From assembly GCF_016785085.1 (NCBI RefSeq), contig NZ_JAENHO010000001.1, forward strand, positions 930,001 through 994,000: DNA of 64,000 nt, given 5' to 3'. Shown here one piece after another: positions 35,416 to 43,879 of this stretch. Under the pieces are notes generated by a model that worked only from the letters and a program-made list of their open reading frames with translations, had not been told where the DNA came from and did not search any database. A program made the translations under genes and the position numbers. The first letter of the stretch is position 1. Each line of letters opens with the position of its first letter. This stretch comes from Paractinoplanes lichenicola. Its GTDB lineage: Bacteria > Actinomycetota > Actinomycetes > Mycobacteriales > Micromonosporaceae.

Positions 35416-36651
35416 ATGCGACACCTCGGCCCTCGCAAAGCCGCGGCCCTGGCCGCCGTGCTGGCCGCCACGGGCATCGCCGTCGCGACCGGCCCCGCGC
35501 AGGCAGCAACCGGATGTTCGGTCCGGTACACCGTGACCTCGCAGTGGCAGGGCGGATTCGGCGCTGAAGTCGCCGTGACCAACCTGGGCGACCCCGTCAC
35601 CGGGTGGACGCTGACCTGGGCGTACGGCTCGGGTCAGCAGGTCACCCAGGCCTGGAACGCGACCGTGACCCAGAGCGGCTCGCAGGTCAGCGCCCGCAAC
35701 GCGAGCTACAACGGCACGATCGCCACCGGAGCCACCGTCTCCTTGGGCTTCAACGGCTCGTGGACCGGCAGCAACCCGGTGCCGACCGGCTTCGCCGTCA
35801 ACGGCGTCGTCTGTGGAGGCGACACTCTCCCGACGACCCCGCCCCCGGGCAACCCAGGCTGCGGACGGGCTCCCACGCTGGCCGACGGCACCCACACGAT
35901 CCAGAGCGGCGGCAAGAGCCGGAGCTTCATCCTGCGCCTGCCCCGCGGGTACGACAGCACCAACCCGTACCGGATCATCTTCGCCTTCCACTGGCGGGGC
36001 GGGTCGGCCACCGACGTCAGCTCGGGCGGGACCAGCGGCGCCGCCTGGTCCTACTACGGCCAGCAGGAGCAGTCGGACAACACCGCGATCCTGGTCGCGC
36101 CGCAGGGCCTCAACGCCGGCTGGGCCAACAGCGGTGGCGAGGACGTGACGTTCGTCGACGACATGATCCGGCGCATCGAGAGCGACCTGTGCGTCGACCC
36201 GAGGCTGCGGTTCGCGACCGGGTTCAGCTACGGCGGCGGGATGAGCTACGCCCTGGCCTGCGCCCGGCCGAATGTCTTCCGGGCGGTCGCCGTGTTCTCC
36301 GGCGCCCAGATCAGCGGCTGCAGCGGCGGCAGCCAGCCCGTCGCCTACCTCGGCATTCACGGGATCAGCGACAACGTGCTGCCGATCGCGCAGGGCCGGG
36401 CGTTGCGCGACAAGTTCGTCGCCACCAACGGCTGCACCCCGCAGAACCCCCGGGAGCCGGCCGCCGGCAGCCGGACCCACATCACCACCGCGTACGCCGG
36501 ATGCCGGGCCGGCTATCCGGTCGTCTGGGCCGCGTTCGACGGCGGCCACCTGCCCGGTCACGTGGACGGCTCGACCGCCGAGAGCGGCGTCACGACGTGG
36601 ACCAAGGGCGAGGTCTGGAAGTTCTTCGCACAATTCCAGGGGGAACGATGA
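35416..36651 (+). CDS. Secreted CBM2-CE1 esterase (feruloyl/acetyl xylan esterase or PHB-depolymerase-like)
   Basis: The protein has 411 residues: signal peptide, N-terminal CBM2 (~32-130), a short PG linker, then a CE1/LpqC-type alpha/beta hydrolase. The latter contains RSFILRLPRGYDSTNPY, the nucleophile elbow TGFSYGGGM with Ser271, and AFDGGHLPGH with the catalytic His. In a xylan operon the likely job is removal of ferulate or acetate from xylan. The ATG at 35416 has a strong AAGGAGG site. It overlaps the GH30 gene by 4 bases (ATGA). Confidence 0.92.
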   Translation: MRHLGPRKAAALAAVLAATGIAVATGPAQAATGCSVRYTVTSQWQGGFGAEVAVTNLGDPVTGWTLTWAYGSGQQVTQAWNATVTQSGSQVSARNASYNGTIATGATVSLGFNGSWTGSNPVPTGFAVNGVVCGGDTLPTTPPPGNPGCGRAPTLADGTHTIQSGGKSRSFILRLPRGYDSTNPYRIIFAFHWRGGSATDVSSGGTSGAAWSYYGQQEQSDNTAILVAPQGLNAGWANSGGEDVTFVDDMIRRIESDLCVDPRLRFATGFSYGGGMSYALACARPNVFRAVAVFSGAQISGCSGGSQPVAYLGIHGISDNVLPIAQGRALRDKFVATNGCTPQNPREPAAGSRTHITTAYAGCRAGYPVVWAAFDGGHLPGHVDGSTAESGVTTWTKGEVWKFFAQFQGER

Positions 36652-38300
36652 GAACGAGAGTCGCCACCGGCGTCCTGCTGGCCTCGGCCGCCGTTTTCGT
36701 GGCGTTGCCGGCCGAGGCGTCAGCCGCGGGCTGCTCGGTCAAGTACGCCGTGTCGTCGCAGTGGCAAGGCGGGTTCAACGCCGACGTCGCCGTGACCAAC
36801 CTCGGCGATCCGCTCACGAGCTGGGCCGTGACGTGGACGTACGGCGCCGGCCAGACCGTCACCCAGGCGTGGAACGCGACAGTCACCCAGTCCGGCTCGG
36901 CCGTCACGGCGCGCAACGTGGGTTACAACGGCTCGATCGGCACAGCGTCGTTCGGCTTCACCGGCGCCTGGACCGGCAGCAACCCCGCGCCGACGGCTTT
37001 CGCGCTCAACGGGGTGGCCTGCACCGGCGGTACGGCACCGGGCACGACGCCACCCACCAGCTCACCCCCGGCCGCGGCCGACATCACCGTGGACGGCGCG
37101 ACGAAGTACCAGACGGTCGACGGCTTCGGCGCCGCCGTATCGATCTGGGGCGGTGCCTGGTCGACGGCGGAGACACAGACCCTCGTCGGGCTCGGTGCGG
37201 GGCAGCTGGGCCTGTCGATCGTACGGACGGGAATTTCGCCTGTCTCCGGTGAATGGCCGGCCCAGGTCAACGCGCTGAAGACGGCCAAGTCGTACGGCTC
37301 CGGGGTGAAGATCCTCGCCTCGCCGTGGACGGCCCCGGCCGCGTGGAAGACCAACAACAGCCGGATCAACGGCGGCAAGCTCAAGACCGACTACTACGAC
37401 GACTACGCCAACCACCTCAACAGCTACGTGCAGTACATGCGGGGCCAGGGGGTGCCGATCGACGTCACGTCGGTGCAGAACGAGCCGGACTGGCACCCCG
37501 ACTACGACTCGATGGACTGGAGCGGCACCGAGCTGCGCACCTTCGTCCGCGACCAGGGCGCCAAGGTGCAGAACACGAAGCTCATGGTGGCCGAGGCGGT
37601 GAACCTCAACTACGGCTACACCGATCCGACCCTCAACGACGCGAGCGCCCGCAACAACATCGGCTACATCGGCGGGCACCTGTACGGCACCGAGGACTCC
37701 GGCCGGCTCAAGCCGTACGCGCTGGCCGAGCAGAACAACAAGCCGGTGTGGATGACCGAGTGGAACTTCCACGAGGCCGACGGCAACGGCTCGAACATCT
37801 GGGGCAACCCGAGCAATCAGGCCGTCTGGGACGAGACGCTCGACGACATCATGCGCACGGTCCACAAGTCGATGGAGTCGAACTGGAACGCCTACGTCTG
37901 GTGGTACGGCAAGCGCTACTACTCGTTCATCGGTGACGGCGAGACCGCGTACGGCACCACGGCCGGGGTTCCGCTCAAGCGGGGCTACGCGTTCTCGCAG
38001 TTCGCCAAGTACGTGCGCCCCGGCTACCAGCGGGTCGCCCTGACCAAGAGCACCAAGGCGAACCCGCTCGAGGTGACCGCCTACTCCGGCGGCGGCAAGA
38101 CGACCCTCGTGGTGCTCAACCGGTCCACCTCGGCCGTCAGCAATGCCGTGCTGCAGGCGCCGCAGAGCATCACCCGGGCCGAGCACTACCTGACCTCCCG
38201 TACGGACAACGCCGTGGCCCTGCCGACCAGCGTCAACGGCTCTCAGGTCACCGTCTCCGTCCCCGCCCGCAGCATCTCCACGGTCGTGCTGACCCACTAG
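36648..38300 (+). CDS. Secreted CBM2-GH30 glucuronoxylanase
   Basis: The protein has 550 residues: signal peptide, CBM2 (~26-122), linker, then a GH30 barrel with side beta-domain. Acid/base Glu279 lies in SVQNEPDW and nucleophile Glu371 in [20 protein letters not shown] opens the barrel, and [12 protein letters not shown] begins the closing beta-domain. The bacterial GH30_8 type cleaves xylan next to glucuronic acid branches; I infer this from overall layout and operon context. It starts at ATG 36648, overlapping the esterase stop. Its CBM2 lacks about four residues compared with the very similar CBM2 of the GH62 gene. Confidence 0.92.
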   Translation: MRTRVATGVLLASAAVFVALPAEASAAGCSVKYAVSSQWQGGFNADVAVTNLGDPLTSWAVTWTYGAGQTVTQAWNATVTQSGSAVTARNVGYNGSIGTASFGFTGAWTGSNPAPTAFALNGVACTGGTAPGTTPPTSSPPAAADITVDGATKYQTVDGFGAAVSIWGGAWSTAETQTLVGLGAGQLGLSIVRTGISPVSGEWPAQVNALKTAKSYGSGVKILASPWTAPAAWKTNNSRINGGKLKTDYYDDYANHLNSYVQYMRGQGVPIDVTSVQNEPDWHPDYDSMDWSGTELRTFVRDQGAKVQNTKLMVAEAVNLNYGYTDPTLNDASARNNIGYIGGHLYGTEDSGRLKPYALAEQNNKPVWMTEWNFHEADGNGSNIWGNPSNQAVWDETLDDIMRTVHKSMESNWNAYVWWYGKRYYSFIGDGETAYGTTAGVPLKRGYAFSQFAKYVRPGYQRVALTKSTKANPLEVTAYSGGGKTTLVVLNRSTSAVSNAVLQAPQSITRAEHYLTSRTDNAVALPTSVNGSQVTVSVPARSISTVVLTH

Positions 38301-38313
38301 GAAAGGACCCCCG

Positions 38314-39705
38314 ATGCACCACAGGAACAGAACGGCCGGCCTCACCGCGGCCGGTATCGGCTTGCTGGCCGCGGCCGGCGCGTTCGTGGCGTTGCCCGCC
38401 GACGCCGCCGCGGCGGGCTGCTCGGTCAGCTACGCCGTGTCGTCGCAGTGGCAGGGCGGCTTCAACGCCGACGTGTCGATCACCAATCTGGGCGACCCGT
38501 TGAGCAGCTGGGCGCTGACCTGGTCGTACGGGTCCGGGCAGTCGGTGTCGCAGGCCTGGAACGCCACGGTGACCCAGTCCGGCTCCGCCGTGACCGCCCG
38601 CAACGTGGGCTACAACGGCTCGGTGGCGACCGGCGGCCAGGCGTCGTTCGGCTTCACCGGCACGTGGACCTCCAGCAATCCCGTGCCCTCGGGCTTCGCC
38701 CTCAACGGCGTCACCTGTACGGGCGGCACCACCACGCCGCCCACCACTCCACCGACCACCCCGCCCACGACGACACCGCCGCCGGCCACGTGCTCGCTGC
38801 CGTCGTCGTACCGCTGGAGCTCGACCGGCCCGCTGGCCCAGCCGAAGTCCGGCTGGGCCTCCCTCAAGGACTTCACCATCGCCCCCTACCAGGGCAAGCA
38901 GCTCGTCTACGCCACCACCCACAGCAGCAGCGCCACCGGCGGCTGGGGCTCGATGAACTTCGGCCTCGTCGACAACCTCAACCAGCTCGGCTCGGCCACC
39001 CAGAACACCATGAACCAGGGCACCGTCGCGCCGTCGCTGTTCTACTTCGCGCCCAAGAACATCTGGGTCCTGGCCCACCAGTGGGGTCCGACCTCGTTCT
39101 CCTACCGCACCTCGGCCAACCCGGCCGATGCCAATGGCTGGTCGGCCGCGCAAACGCTGTCCACCGCGAAGATCACCGACTCCGGCACCGGCGTGATCGA
39201 CCAGACGATCATCGGTGACGACCAGAACATGTACCTGTTCTTCGCCGGTGACAACGGCAAGATCTACCGCCAGATCATGCCGATCGGCAACTTCCCCGGC
39301 AGCTTCGGCGCCAACTACACCACCATCATGAGCGACACCACGGAGAACATCTTCGAGGCGCCGCAGGTCTACAAGGTGCAAGGCAGCAACCAGTACCTGA
39401 TGATCATCGAGGCCCGGACCAGCTCGTGGGAACGCTACTTCCGCTCGTTCACCGCGACCAGCCTCGGCGGCACCTGGACCCCGAACGCCGCCACCTACAA
39501 CAACCCGTTCGCGGGCAAGGCCAACAGCGGCGCCACCTGGACCAACGACATCAGCCACGGCGAGCTGCTGCGCACCAGCGCCGACCAGACCAACACCATC
39601 GACCCCTGCAACCTGCAGCTGCTCTACCAGGGCCGCTCCCCCAGCTCGGGCGGCGATTACGGCCTGCTCCCTTACCGGCCCGGCCTTCTGACCCGCCAGC
39701 GCTGA
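38314..39705 (+). CDS. Secreted CBM2-GH62 alpha-L-arabinofuranosidase
   Basis: The protein has 463 residues: signal peptide (~34), CBM2 (~35-135), a long Thr/Pro linker, then a GH62 domain (~160-463). Family landmarks are [73 protein letters not shown], and [20 protein letters not shown] at the end. GH62 enzymes remove single arabinose units from arabinoxylan. GGAAAGG precedes ATG 38314 by 8 bases, 13 bp after the GH30 stop. It is the last gene of the operon, followed by a long hairpin. Confidence 0.94.
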   Translation: MHHRNRTAGLTAAGIGLLAAAGAFVALPADAAAAGCSVSYAVSSQWQGGFNADVSITNLGDPLSSWALTWSYGSGQSVSQAWNATVTQSGSAVTARNVGYNGSVATGGQASFGFTGTWTSSNPVPSGFALNGVTCTGGTTTPPTTPPTTPPTTTPPPATCSLPSSYRWSSTGPLAQPKSGWASLKDFTIAPYQGKQLVYATTHSSSATGGWGSMNFGLVDNLNQLGSATQNTMNQGTVAPSLFYFAPKNIWVLAHQWGPTSFSYRTSANPADANGWSAAQTLSTAKITDSGTGVIDQTIIGDDQNMYLFFAGDNGKIYRQIMPIGNFPGSFGANYTTIMSDTTENIFEAPQVYKVQGSNQYLMIIEARTSSWERYFRSFTATSLGGTWTPNAATYNNPFAGKANSGATWTNDISHGELLRTSADQTNTIDPCNLQLLYQGRSPSSGGDYGLLPYRPGLLTRQR

Positions 39706-39711
39706 CCGGAA

Positions 39712-39756
39712 CCGGGCACGGCCGTCGCGATCGTGGGTCGCGGCGGCCATGCCCGG
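39712..39756 (+). terminator. Terminator of the xylanolytic operon
   Basis: A 19-bp arm (39712-39730) pairs with 39738-39756 with two mismatches and a 7-base loop, beginning 6 bases after the GH62 stop. Confidence 0.75.
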
Positions 39757-39817
39757 CCAGGATGAATTCGCTCGGAAGGAGGACTGAACCTCTGCCGGGA
39801 GGGGCAAGGTTGCTCCC

Positions 39818-40258
39818 ATGGATCAGCAGCTCGTCACCTCGCCGCCGCCGCCCGATGCTACCGAGCTGCATGTTTGGGTCCTCAACAGCAGCACCGAGCT
39901 GAAGCATTTGCGGGCGGCGCTGCGTGAGGCCCTGGCCCGGCAGGAGCTCACCCTGGACGACCACGGTTCGGAGATCACCGACCGGATGGTGCTGGTCGCG
40001 ACCGAGCTGGCCACCAACGCCATCAAGCACGGCCGGCCGCCGACCGAGATCCGCCTCATGCGTACGGAGGAGCAGTTCATCCTCGACGTCGCCGACCGTG
40101 ACCTGTCGACCGTTCCGGAGCTGGCCCACACCCGCCCGATCGACGCCGGCGGGCGCGGGCTGTTCCTCGCCATGAACATGTCGCTGCAGGTCGGCTGGTA
40201 TGCCGGCGCGAGCACCAAACACATCTGGGCGGCCTTCGCCGCGCGGCCCGGGTCATGA
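39818..40258 (+). CDS. RsbW-like anti-sigma factor (HATPase serine kinase)
   Basis: The protein has 146 residues of GHKL ATPase fold: VLVATELATNAIKHGRPP (N-box) and IDAGGRGLFLAMNMS (G-box). Such small Streptomyces/Actinoplanes proteins bind or phosphorylate partners in sigma-factor partner switching. No STAS or sigma gene adjoins; a paralogue with a STAS neighbour lies at 54571-55005. Its stop overlaps that of the convergent sortase by 6 bases. Confidence 0.88.
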   Translation: MDQQLVTSPPPPDATELHVWVLNSSTELKHLRAALREALARQELTLDDHGSEITDRMVLVATELATNAIKHGRPPTEIRLMRTEEQFILDVADRDLSTVPELAHTRPIDAGGRGLFLAMNMSLQVGWYAGASTKHIWAAFAARPGS

Positions 40259-40927
40259 ACGAGCCGTGGCCGTGATGACGACGTTGTCGCGGTAGTGCCC
40301 CGTCTTCGTGTCGAACGGCCCGCCGCAGGTGATCAGGGTGAGCCGGACGGCGCCGTCGCGGGCGAAGTACTTCTCCAGCGGGATGGCCGTCTTGCGGTAG
40401 CGCTCACGGGCGACGACCTCGAAGGCCCGCTCCTTGCCGTCCGCGCCGGTCAGCGTCACGGGTTCGCCCGCTTTCAGGGCGCCGAGCCGGAAGAACGCCC
40501 CTTTGCCCTCGGCCGCGCTGTCCACGTGCCCGGCGATGACGATGGAGCCGGCCCGCGCCGAGAACCCGGGCCCGTACCGATACCAGCCGACCTGGTCGAC
40601 GCTGGGCGGGACGGCGAAGTCGCCGGTGGCCGCGTCGATGCCCACCGCGTCGACCGTCGCGTCGAGCTGGAGAGCGGGAATGCGCAGCCGGGCCGGCTCG
40701 TCGCCGGCGTCGGCCTGGGGCGGCTTCCCGTCCTGGATCGGCACGCGGAGCGCGGGCGGGGCCGAGGACGCGAGCGTGGTCACCGCGGGGGCGCCGAAGT
40801 CGTCCGCCGGCTGTGACTGGCAGGCGACAGCCCCGGCCGTGACCGCCAGACCCAGGCCCAGGCTCAGCAGCGTGAGGGGCAGGGCGCGCCCCGGACGGGT
40901 CCGGGGCGCGCCGCGACGCGAGCTCAT
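40253..40927 (-). CDS. Class F sortase
   Basis: The protein has 224 residues. One N-terminal helix serves as a signal or anchor with ACQS, a possible lipobox cysteine, followed by a disordered linker. The sortase beta-barrel has the catalytic triad in SIVIAGHVDSA (His), LTLITCGGPFD (Cys) and HYRDNVVI (Arg). The sequence fits the actinobacterial class F/E sortases. Its GTG/ATG start overlaps by 4 bases the stop of the DUF4397 gene, whose product is a natural candidate substrate or partner, although that protein ends in a hydrophobic helix plus TGRR without a clear LPxTG. Confidence 0.9.
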   Translation of the reverse strand: MSSRRGAPRTRPGRALPLTLLSLGLGLAVTAGAVACQSQPADDFGAPAVTTLASSAPPALRVPIQDGKPPQADAGDEPARLRIPALQLDATVDAVGIDAATGDFAVPPSVDQVGWYRYGPGFSARAGSIVIAGHVDSAAEGKGAFFRLGALKAGEPVTLTGADGKERAFEVVARERYRKTAIPLEKYFARDGAVRLTLITCGGPFDTKTGHYRDNVVITATARS

Positions 40928-41748
40928 CGACGACCGGTGACCAGGCGGGTCAGGCCGAACAGGGCCAGCAGGATGCCGGCCGCGCCGACGCCGTACCAGG
41001 GCAGCGAGCCGTTGCCGTCGGCCTGGCCGCCGTCGCCGCTGGGCACGCCGCCGGGAGCGGAGTGCAGCCCGGTGATCGTCTGCGACACGATGTCGAGGGT
41101 CTTGTCCTCGGCCGAGCCCACCGCGTACACGATCGTGGCGGTGCCCTCCTTCAGGTCGAGGTCGGCCGGGCCGAGCACCCGGGTGTCGCTGCCGGCCAGC
41201 ACCACGTCGGCCGAGACGGTGCCCGCGTCCAGGTCCGCCTTGCCCTCCTTGCCGTTGGTGACGCCCTCGAACACCGGCTTGCCGCCGGCCCGGATGTCGA
41301 CGGCCGGGGCGGCCGCGGCGTGCCTGACGGTCAGCCGGGCCTTGCCCGCGGCCAGCTTGGCGGTGTCGTTGGCGAACGGGGTCAGCGCGGGCTTGCCGTC
41401 GGCGGTCAGGTGCGCGACCAGGCTGATGTTGGCGTCGCCGGGCACCTCGGCGTTGTCGACCTTGAGCAGGGCGCTGCCGATGGCGTCACCGGGCTTGGTC
41501 AGGGCGATGTCGTACTGGCCCGCGGGCAGGCTCAGCGGGCCGGCGACCTTGCCCGGCTGGAAGTCGGGGATGGTCTTCTTGCCGTTGACGTAGACGTCCA
41601 CCGCCTGGCCGGGAATGCCGTGCACGACCGTGACCTGCGAGTTGGCCTTCGCGTAGGCCGGTGACGAACCGAGCGCGGCGGCGGCACCAAAGCTGAGCAG
41701 GGCAACCGCGCCGATCGCGGCCGCGCGGCGGAAGGGCAGAATGCGCAT
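40924..41748 (-). CDS. Secreted DUF4397-domain protein with C-terminal membrane anchor
   Basis: The protein has 274 residues: signal peptide (to ~AYAKA), then DUF4397 beta-sandwich repeats (TVVHGIPGQAVDVYVNGKK, LTVRHAAAAPAVDIRAGGK). A Gly/Ser linker leads to one C-terminal helix and a basic tail (LTRLVTGRR), as in wall-anchored precursors. GGAG precedes ATG 41748. It forms a coupled pair with the sortase and has its own SigK-type promoter at 41791-41821. It probably works at the cell surface; the role is unknown. Confidence 0.9.
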   Translation of the reverse strand: MRILPFRRAAAIGAVALLSFGAAAALGSSPAYAKANSQVTVVHGIPGQAVDVYVNGKKTIPDFQPGKVAGPLSLPAGQYDIALTKPGDAIGSALLKVDNAEVPGDANISLVAHLTADGKPALTPFANDTAKLAAGKARLTVRHAAAAPAVDIRAGGKPVFEGVTNGKEGKADLDAGTVSADVVLAGSDTRVLGPADLDLKEGTATIVYAVGSAEDKTLDIVSQTITGLHSAPGGVPSGDGGQADGNGSLPWYGVGAAGILLALFGLTRLVTGRR

Positions 41749-41790
41749 CGGATCTCCTGGAGGTGATCGTCGTTGATTCCTGACGACCGG

Positions 41791-41821
41791 TCCTTCGTCG
41801 CGCCGGCGCCCGGTGGATGCA
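41791..41821 (-). promoter_or_regulatory. SigK-type promoter of the DUF4397-sortase operon
   Basis: On the minus strand TGCATCC (41821-41815) and CGAAGGA (41797-41791) are separated by 17 bases. The same pair with the same spacing lies before sigK and the fasciclin gene. Confidence 0.75.
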
Positions 41822-41843
41822 GGTAAAACTAAATTTCTCCGGG

Positions 41844-41872
41844 TGCATCCGCGGAGGGCTCGGCGAACGAAT
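41844..41872 (+). promoter_or_regulatory. SigK-type promoter of sigK-rskA (autoregulation)
   Basis: TGCATCC (41844-41850), 17 bases, then CGAAT (41868-41872). It lies 36 bp before the sigK start and close to the CCATCC / CGAAT pair I recall for mycobacterial SigK. Confidence 0.75.
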
Positions 41873-41907
41873 CACCGGAGGAATCACTGTGCGCGGGAGG
41901 GAGGTCG

Positions 41908-42486
41908 ATGAGCTCCGACGACGAGCTCGCCGAGCGGTTACGCGCCGGCGACGAGAAGGCTCTGCGGGTGGCGTACGAGCGACACGGCTCGGCTGTGCTC
42001 TATCTGGCTCAACGGGTGGTGGGCAACCGGGCCGACGCCGAGGACATCACGCAGGTGACGTTTGTGGCCGCGTGGTCGGGCCGGGACGGCTTCGATCCGC
42101 AACGCGGCACGATGCTGGCCTGGCTGCTCGGGATCGCACGGCGCAAAGCCGTGGACCGGCTGCGGTCGGTGGCACGGGACCAGCGGGCGACCGAGACCGT
42201 GCAGGCGCAACAGACGGCGCCGCCCGCCGAGGAGACACCGGAACGCATAGTCGACCGGCTCGTGGTCGCCGACGAGCTGGGCCGATTGCCCGAGGAGCAG
42301 CGACGCACACTGGAACTGGCGTTCTTCGACGATCTCACTCATCCCCAGATAGCGACCGTCACCGGGCTGCCCCTGGGCACGGTCAAGAGCCATATCCGCC
42401 GGGGAATGGCCAACCTGCGACGCCGTTGGGAGGTGGACGGTGCACCATCTGGATCCCGATCGGCTGGTCCTTCTCGCGCTCTCTGA
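41908..42486 (+). CDS. sigK: ECF sigma factor, SigK-like
   Basis: The protein has 192 residues. Region 2 is ALRVAYERHGSAVLYLAQRV, then DAEDITQVTFVAAW; region 4 is RLPEEQRRTLELAFFDDLTH, then LPLGTVKSHIRRGMANL. The neighbouring RskA-type anti-sigma factor and a downstream fasciclin gene match the SigK locus layout of mycobacteria. The ATG at 41908 has GGGAGG 4-5 bases upstream. It overlaps rskA by 47 bp, implying coupled synthesis. The shared promoter implies positive autoregulation. Confidence 0.88.
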   Translation: MSSDDELAERLRAGDEKALRVAYERHGSAVLYLAQRVVGNRADAEDITQVTFVAAWSGRDGFDPQRGTMLAWLLGIARRKAVDRLRSVARDQRATETVQAQQTAPPAEETPERIVDRLVVADELGRLPEEQRRTLELAFFDDLTHPQIATVTGLPLGTVKSHIRRGMANLRRRWEVDGAPSGSRSAGPSRAL

Positions 42487-43153
42487 GGAGATCGAGGAGC
42501 TGAACGAATCCGATCACCTGGCGCAGTGCGAGGGCTGCCGGCAGGAGATACAAGACCTGCGCCACGTCGCCGAGCTCGGCTCGCAGGCGCAGGAGCTGCG
42601 CGAGCTGCCGGACCCGCCGGCGCACGTCTGGCAGGCCATCGAGGCCGGCATCGCCGCGGCGCCGGCGCCGGTCGCGCCGGTGATCGACATGGCCGGACGG
42701 CGGGAGCGCCGCCAGCGGTCCCGGTGGTTGCTGCCGGCGGTCGCCGCGGCCGCGGCCGCGGTGCTGGCGGTGGCGGGCACGGTGGCCGTCGACCGGTTCA
42801 CCAACCGCGCGCCGGCCGAGCCGGTGACGGCCCGCGCGACGCTGGAGCCGTTGAAGGCGGCTCCGCCCAACGCGGGCGGTGACGTACGGGTGCTGGACGA
42901 CGGCCGGATGCGGGTCGACGTGCGCAACTTGCCGCTGACCACCGGCTTCCACGAGGTGTGGCTGCTCGACCCGGACGAGCCGGGCAAGATGGTGGCGGTG
43001 GGCAGCCTGTCCGACAAGCCGGACGCGGTGCTGCCGGTGCCGCCGGGCACCGACCTGAACCGGTATCGCCTGGTCGACATCAGCGACGAACCGCACGACG
43101 GCGACGCCACGCATTCGGGTCGCAGCCTGCTGCGCGGAACTCTCACGTATTAG
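42440..43153 (+). CDS. rskA: Anti-sigma-K factor RskA-like, membrane-anchored
   Basis: The protein has 237 residues. The cytoplasmic N-terminus, with H-L-A-Q-C-E-G-C, is zinc-finger-like and binds the sigma factor. One helix (WLLPAVAAAAAAVLAVAG) follows, then an external RskA domain (~120-237, VRVLDDGRMRVDVRNLPLTT, HEVWLLDPDEPGKM). In mycobacteria RskA holds SigK until regulated proteolysis. The GTG at 42440 is preceded by GGGAGGTGGAC. The stop is followed after 1 base by the promoter of the fasciclin gene. Confidence 0.9.
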   Translation: MHHLDPDRLVLLALSEEIEELNESDHLAQCEGCRQEIQDLRHVAELGSQAQELRELPDPPAHVWQAIEAGIAAAPAPVAPVIDMAGRRERRQRSRWLLPAVAAAAAAVLAVAGTVAVDRFTNRAPAEPVTARATLEPLKAAPPNAGGDVRVLDDGRMRVDVRNLPLTTGFHEVWLLDPDEPGKMVAVGSLSDKPDAVLPVPPGTDLNRYRLVDISDEPHDGDATHSGRSLLRGTLTY

Positions 43154-43154
43154 G

Positions 43155-43183
43155 TGCATCCAACCGGCACCGTCCGGGCGAAG
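43155..43183 (+). promoter_or_regulatory. SigK-type promoter of the fasciclin gene
   Basis: TGCATCC (43155-43161), 17 bases, CGAAG (43179-43183), 55 bp before the start codon. It is the third copy of the element at this locus. Confidence 0.75.
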
Positions 43184-43237
43184 TACGGGGTGGTGGCACC
43201 GCAGCCACCATCCCGTACCCGGAAAGGACGCCCGAAG

Positions 43238-43879
43238 ATGAGGATCACCCGAGCCGCCGCTGTCGCGACCGCCGCCATCGTCGCCTCCGCCCTCACCGCC
43301 GCTCCGGCCGCCGCGCACGGCAAGACCAAGCCCCTGGGCACCAAGTCGCTCGCGGCGGTGCTGACCGCCGACAAGAGCGGCTTCGACCGCAACGGTCATG
43401 ACTACGACATCCTCGCCGCGGCCGTGCAGGCCGTCCTCAAGGCCAAGCCGGGCAGCCCGGTCAAGGTGCTGGCCGACGGCAAGACCGCCGTCACCGCTTT
43501 CCTCCCCAACGACCTGGCGTTCCGCCGTCTGGTGGCCGACATCCAGCACAGCAAGCGGCTGCCGGGCGAGAAGGCCGCGTTCACCGCCGTGGCCGGGCTG
43601 GGCATCAACACCGTCGAGTCGGTGCTGCTTTACCACGTCGTGCCCGGCGCCACGATCACCCGCAAGGCCGCCCTCAAGTCCGACGGCGCCAAGCTCAAGA
43701 CGGCGGCCGGCGCCACGATCAAGGTCGACGTCTACGGCCGCTGGCACAAGCGGATCGCCCTGATCGACGCCGACCGCAGCGACCGCAACCCGCGGATCAA
43801 CCGCTTCGACATCAACAAGGGCAACAAGCAGATCGCCCACGGCATCGACCGCGTCCTGCGCCCGATCGACCTGCCCTGA
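43238..43879 (+). CDS. Secreted fasciclin (FAS1) domain protein
   Basis: The protein has 213 residues: signal peptide to APAAAHG, then a single FAS1 domain. DYDILAAAVQAVLKAKPG, TAFLPNDLAFRRLV (the conserved H1-region start) and VESVLLYHVVPGATIT (the YH motif) are visible. MPT70/MPT83 of mycobacteria, the classic SigK targets, are FAS1 proteins, so this is a functional parallel. GGAAAGG precedes ATG 43238. It is probably a surface adhesion or redox-linked stress protein. Confidence 0.92.
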   Translation: MRITRAAAVATAAIVASALTAAPAAAHGKTKPLGTKSLAAVLTADKSGFDRNGHDYDILAAAVQAVLKAKPGSPVKVLADGKTAVTAFLPNDLAFRRLVADIQHSKRLPGEKAAFTAVAGLGINTVESVLLYHVVPGATITRKAALKSDGAKLKTAAGATIKVDVYGRWHKRIALIDADRSDRNPRINRFDINKGNKQIAHGIDRVLRPIDLP

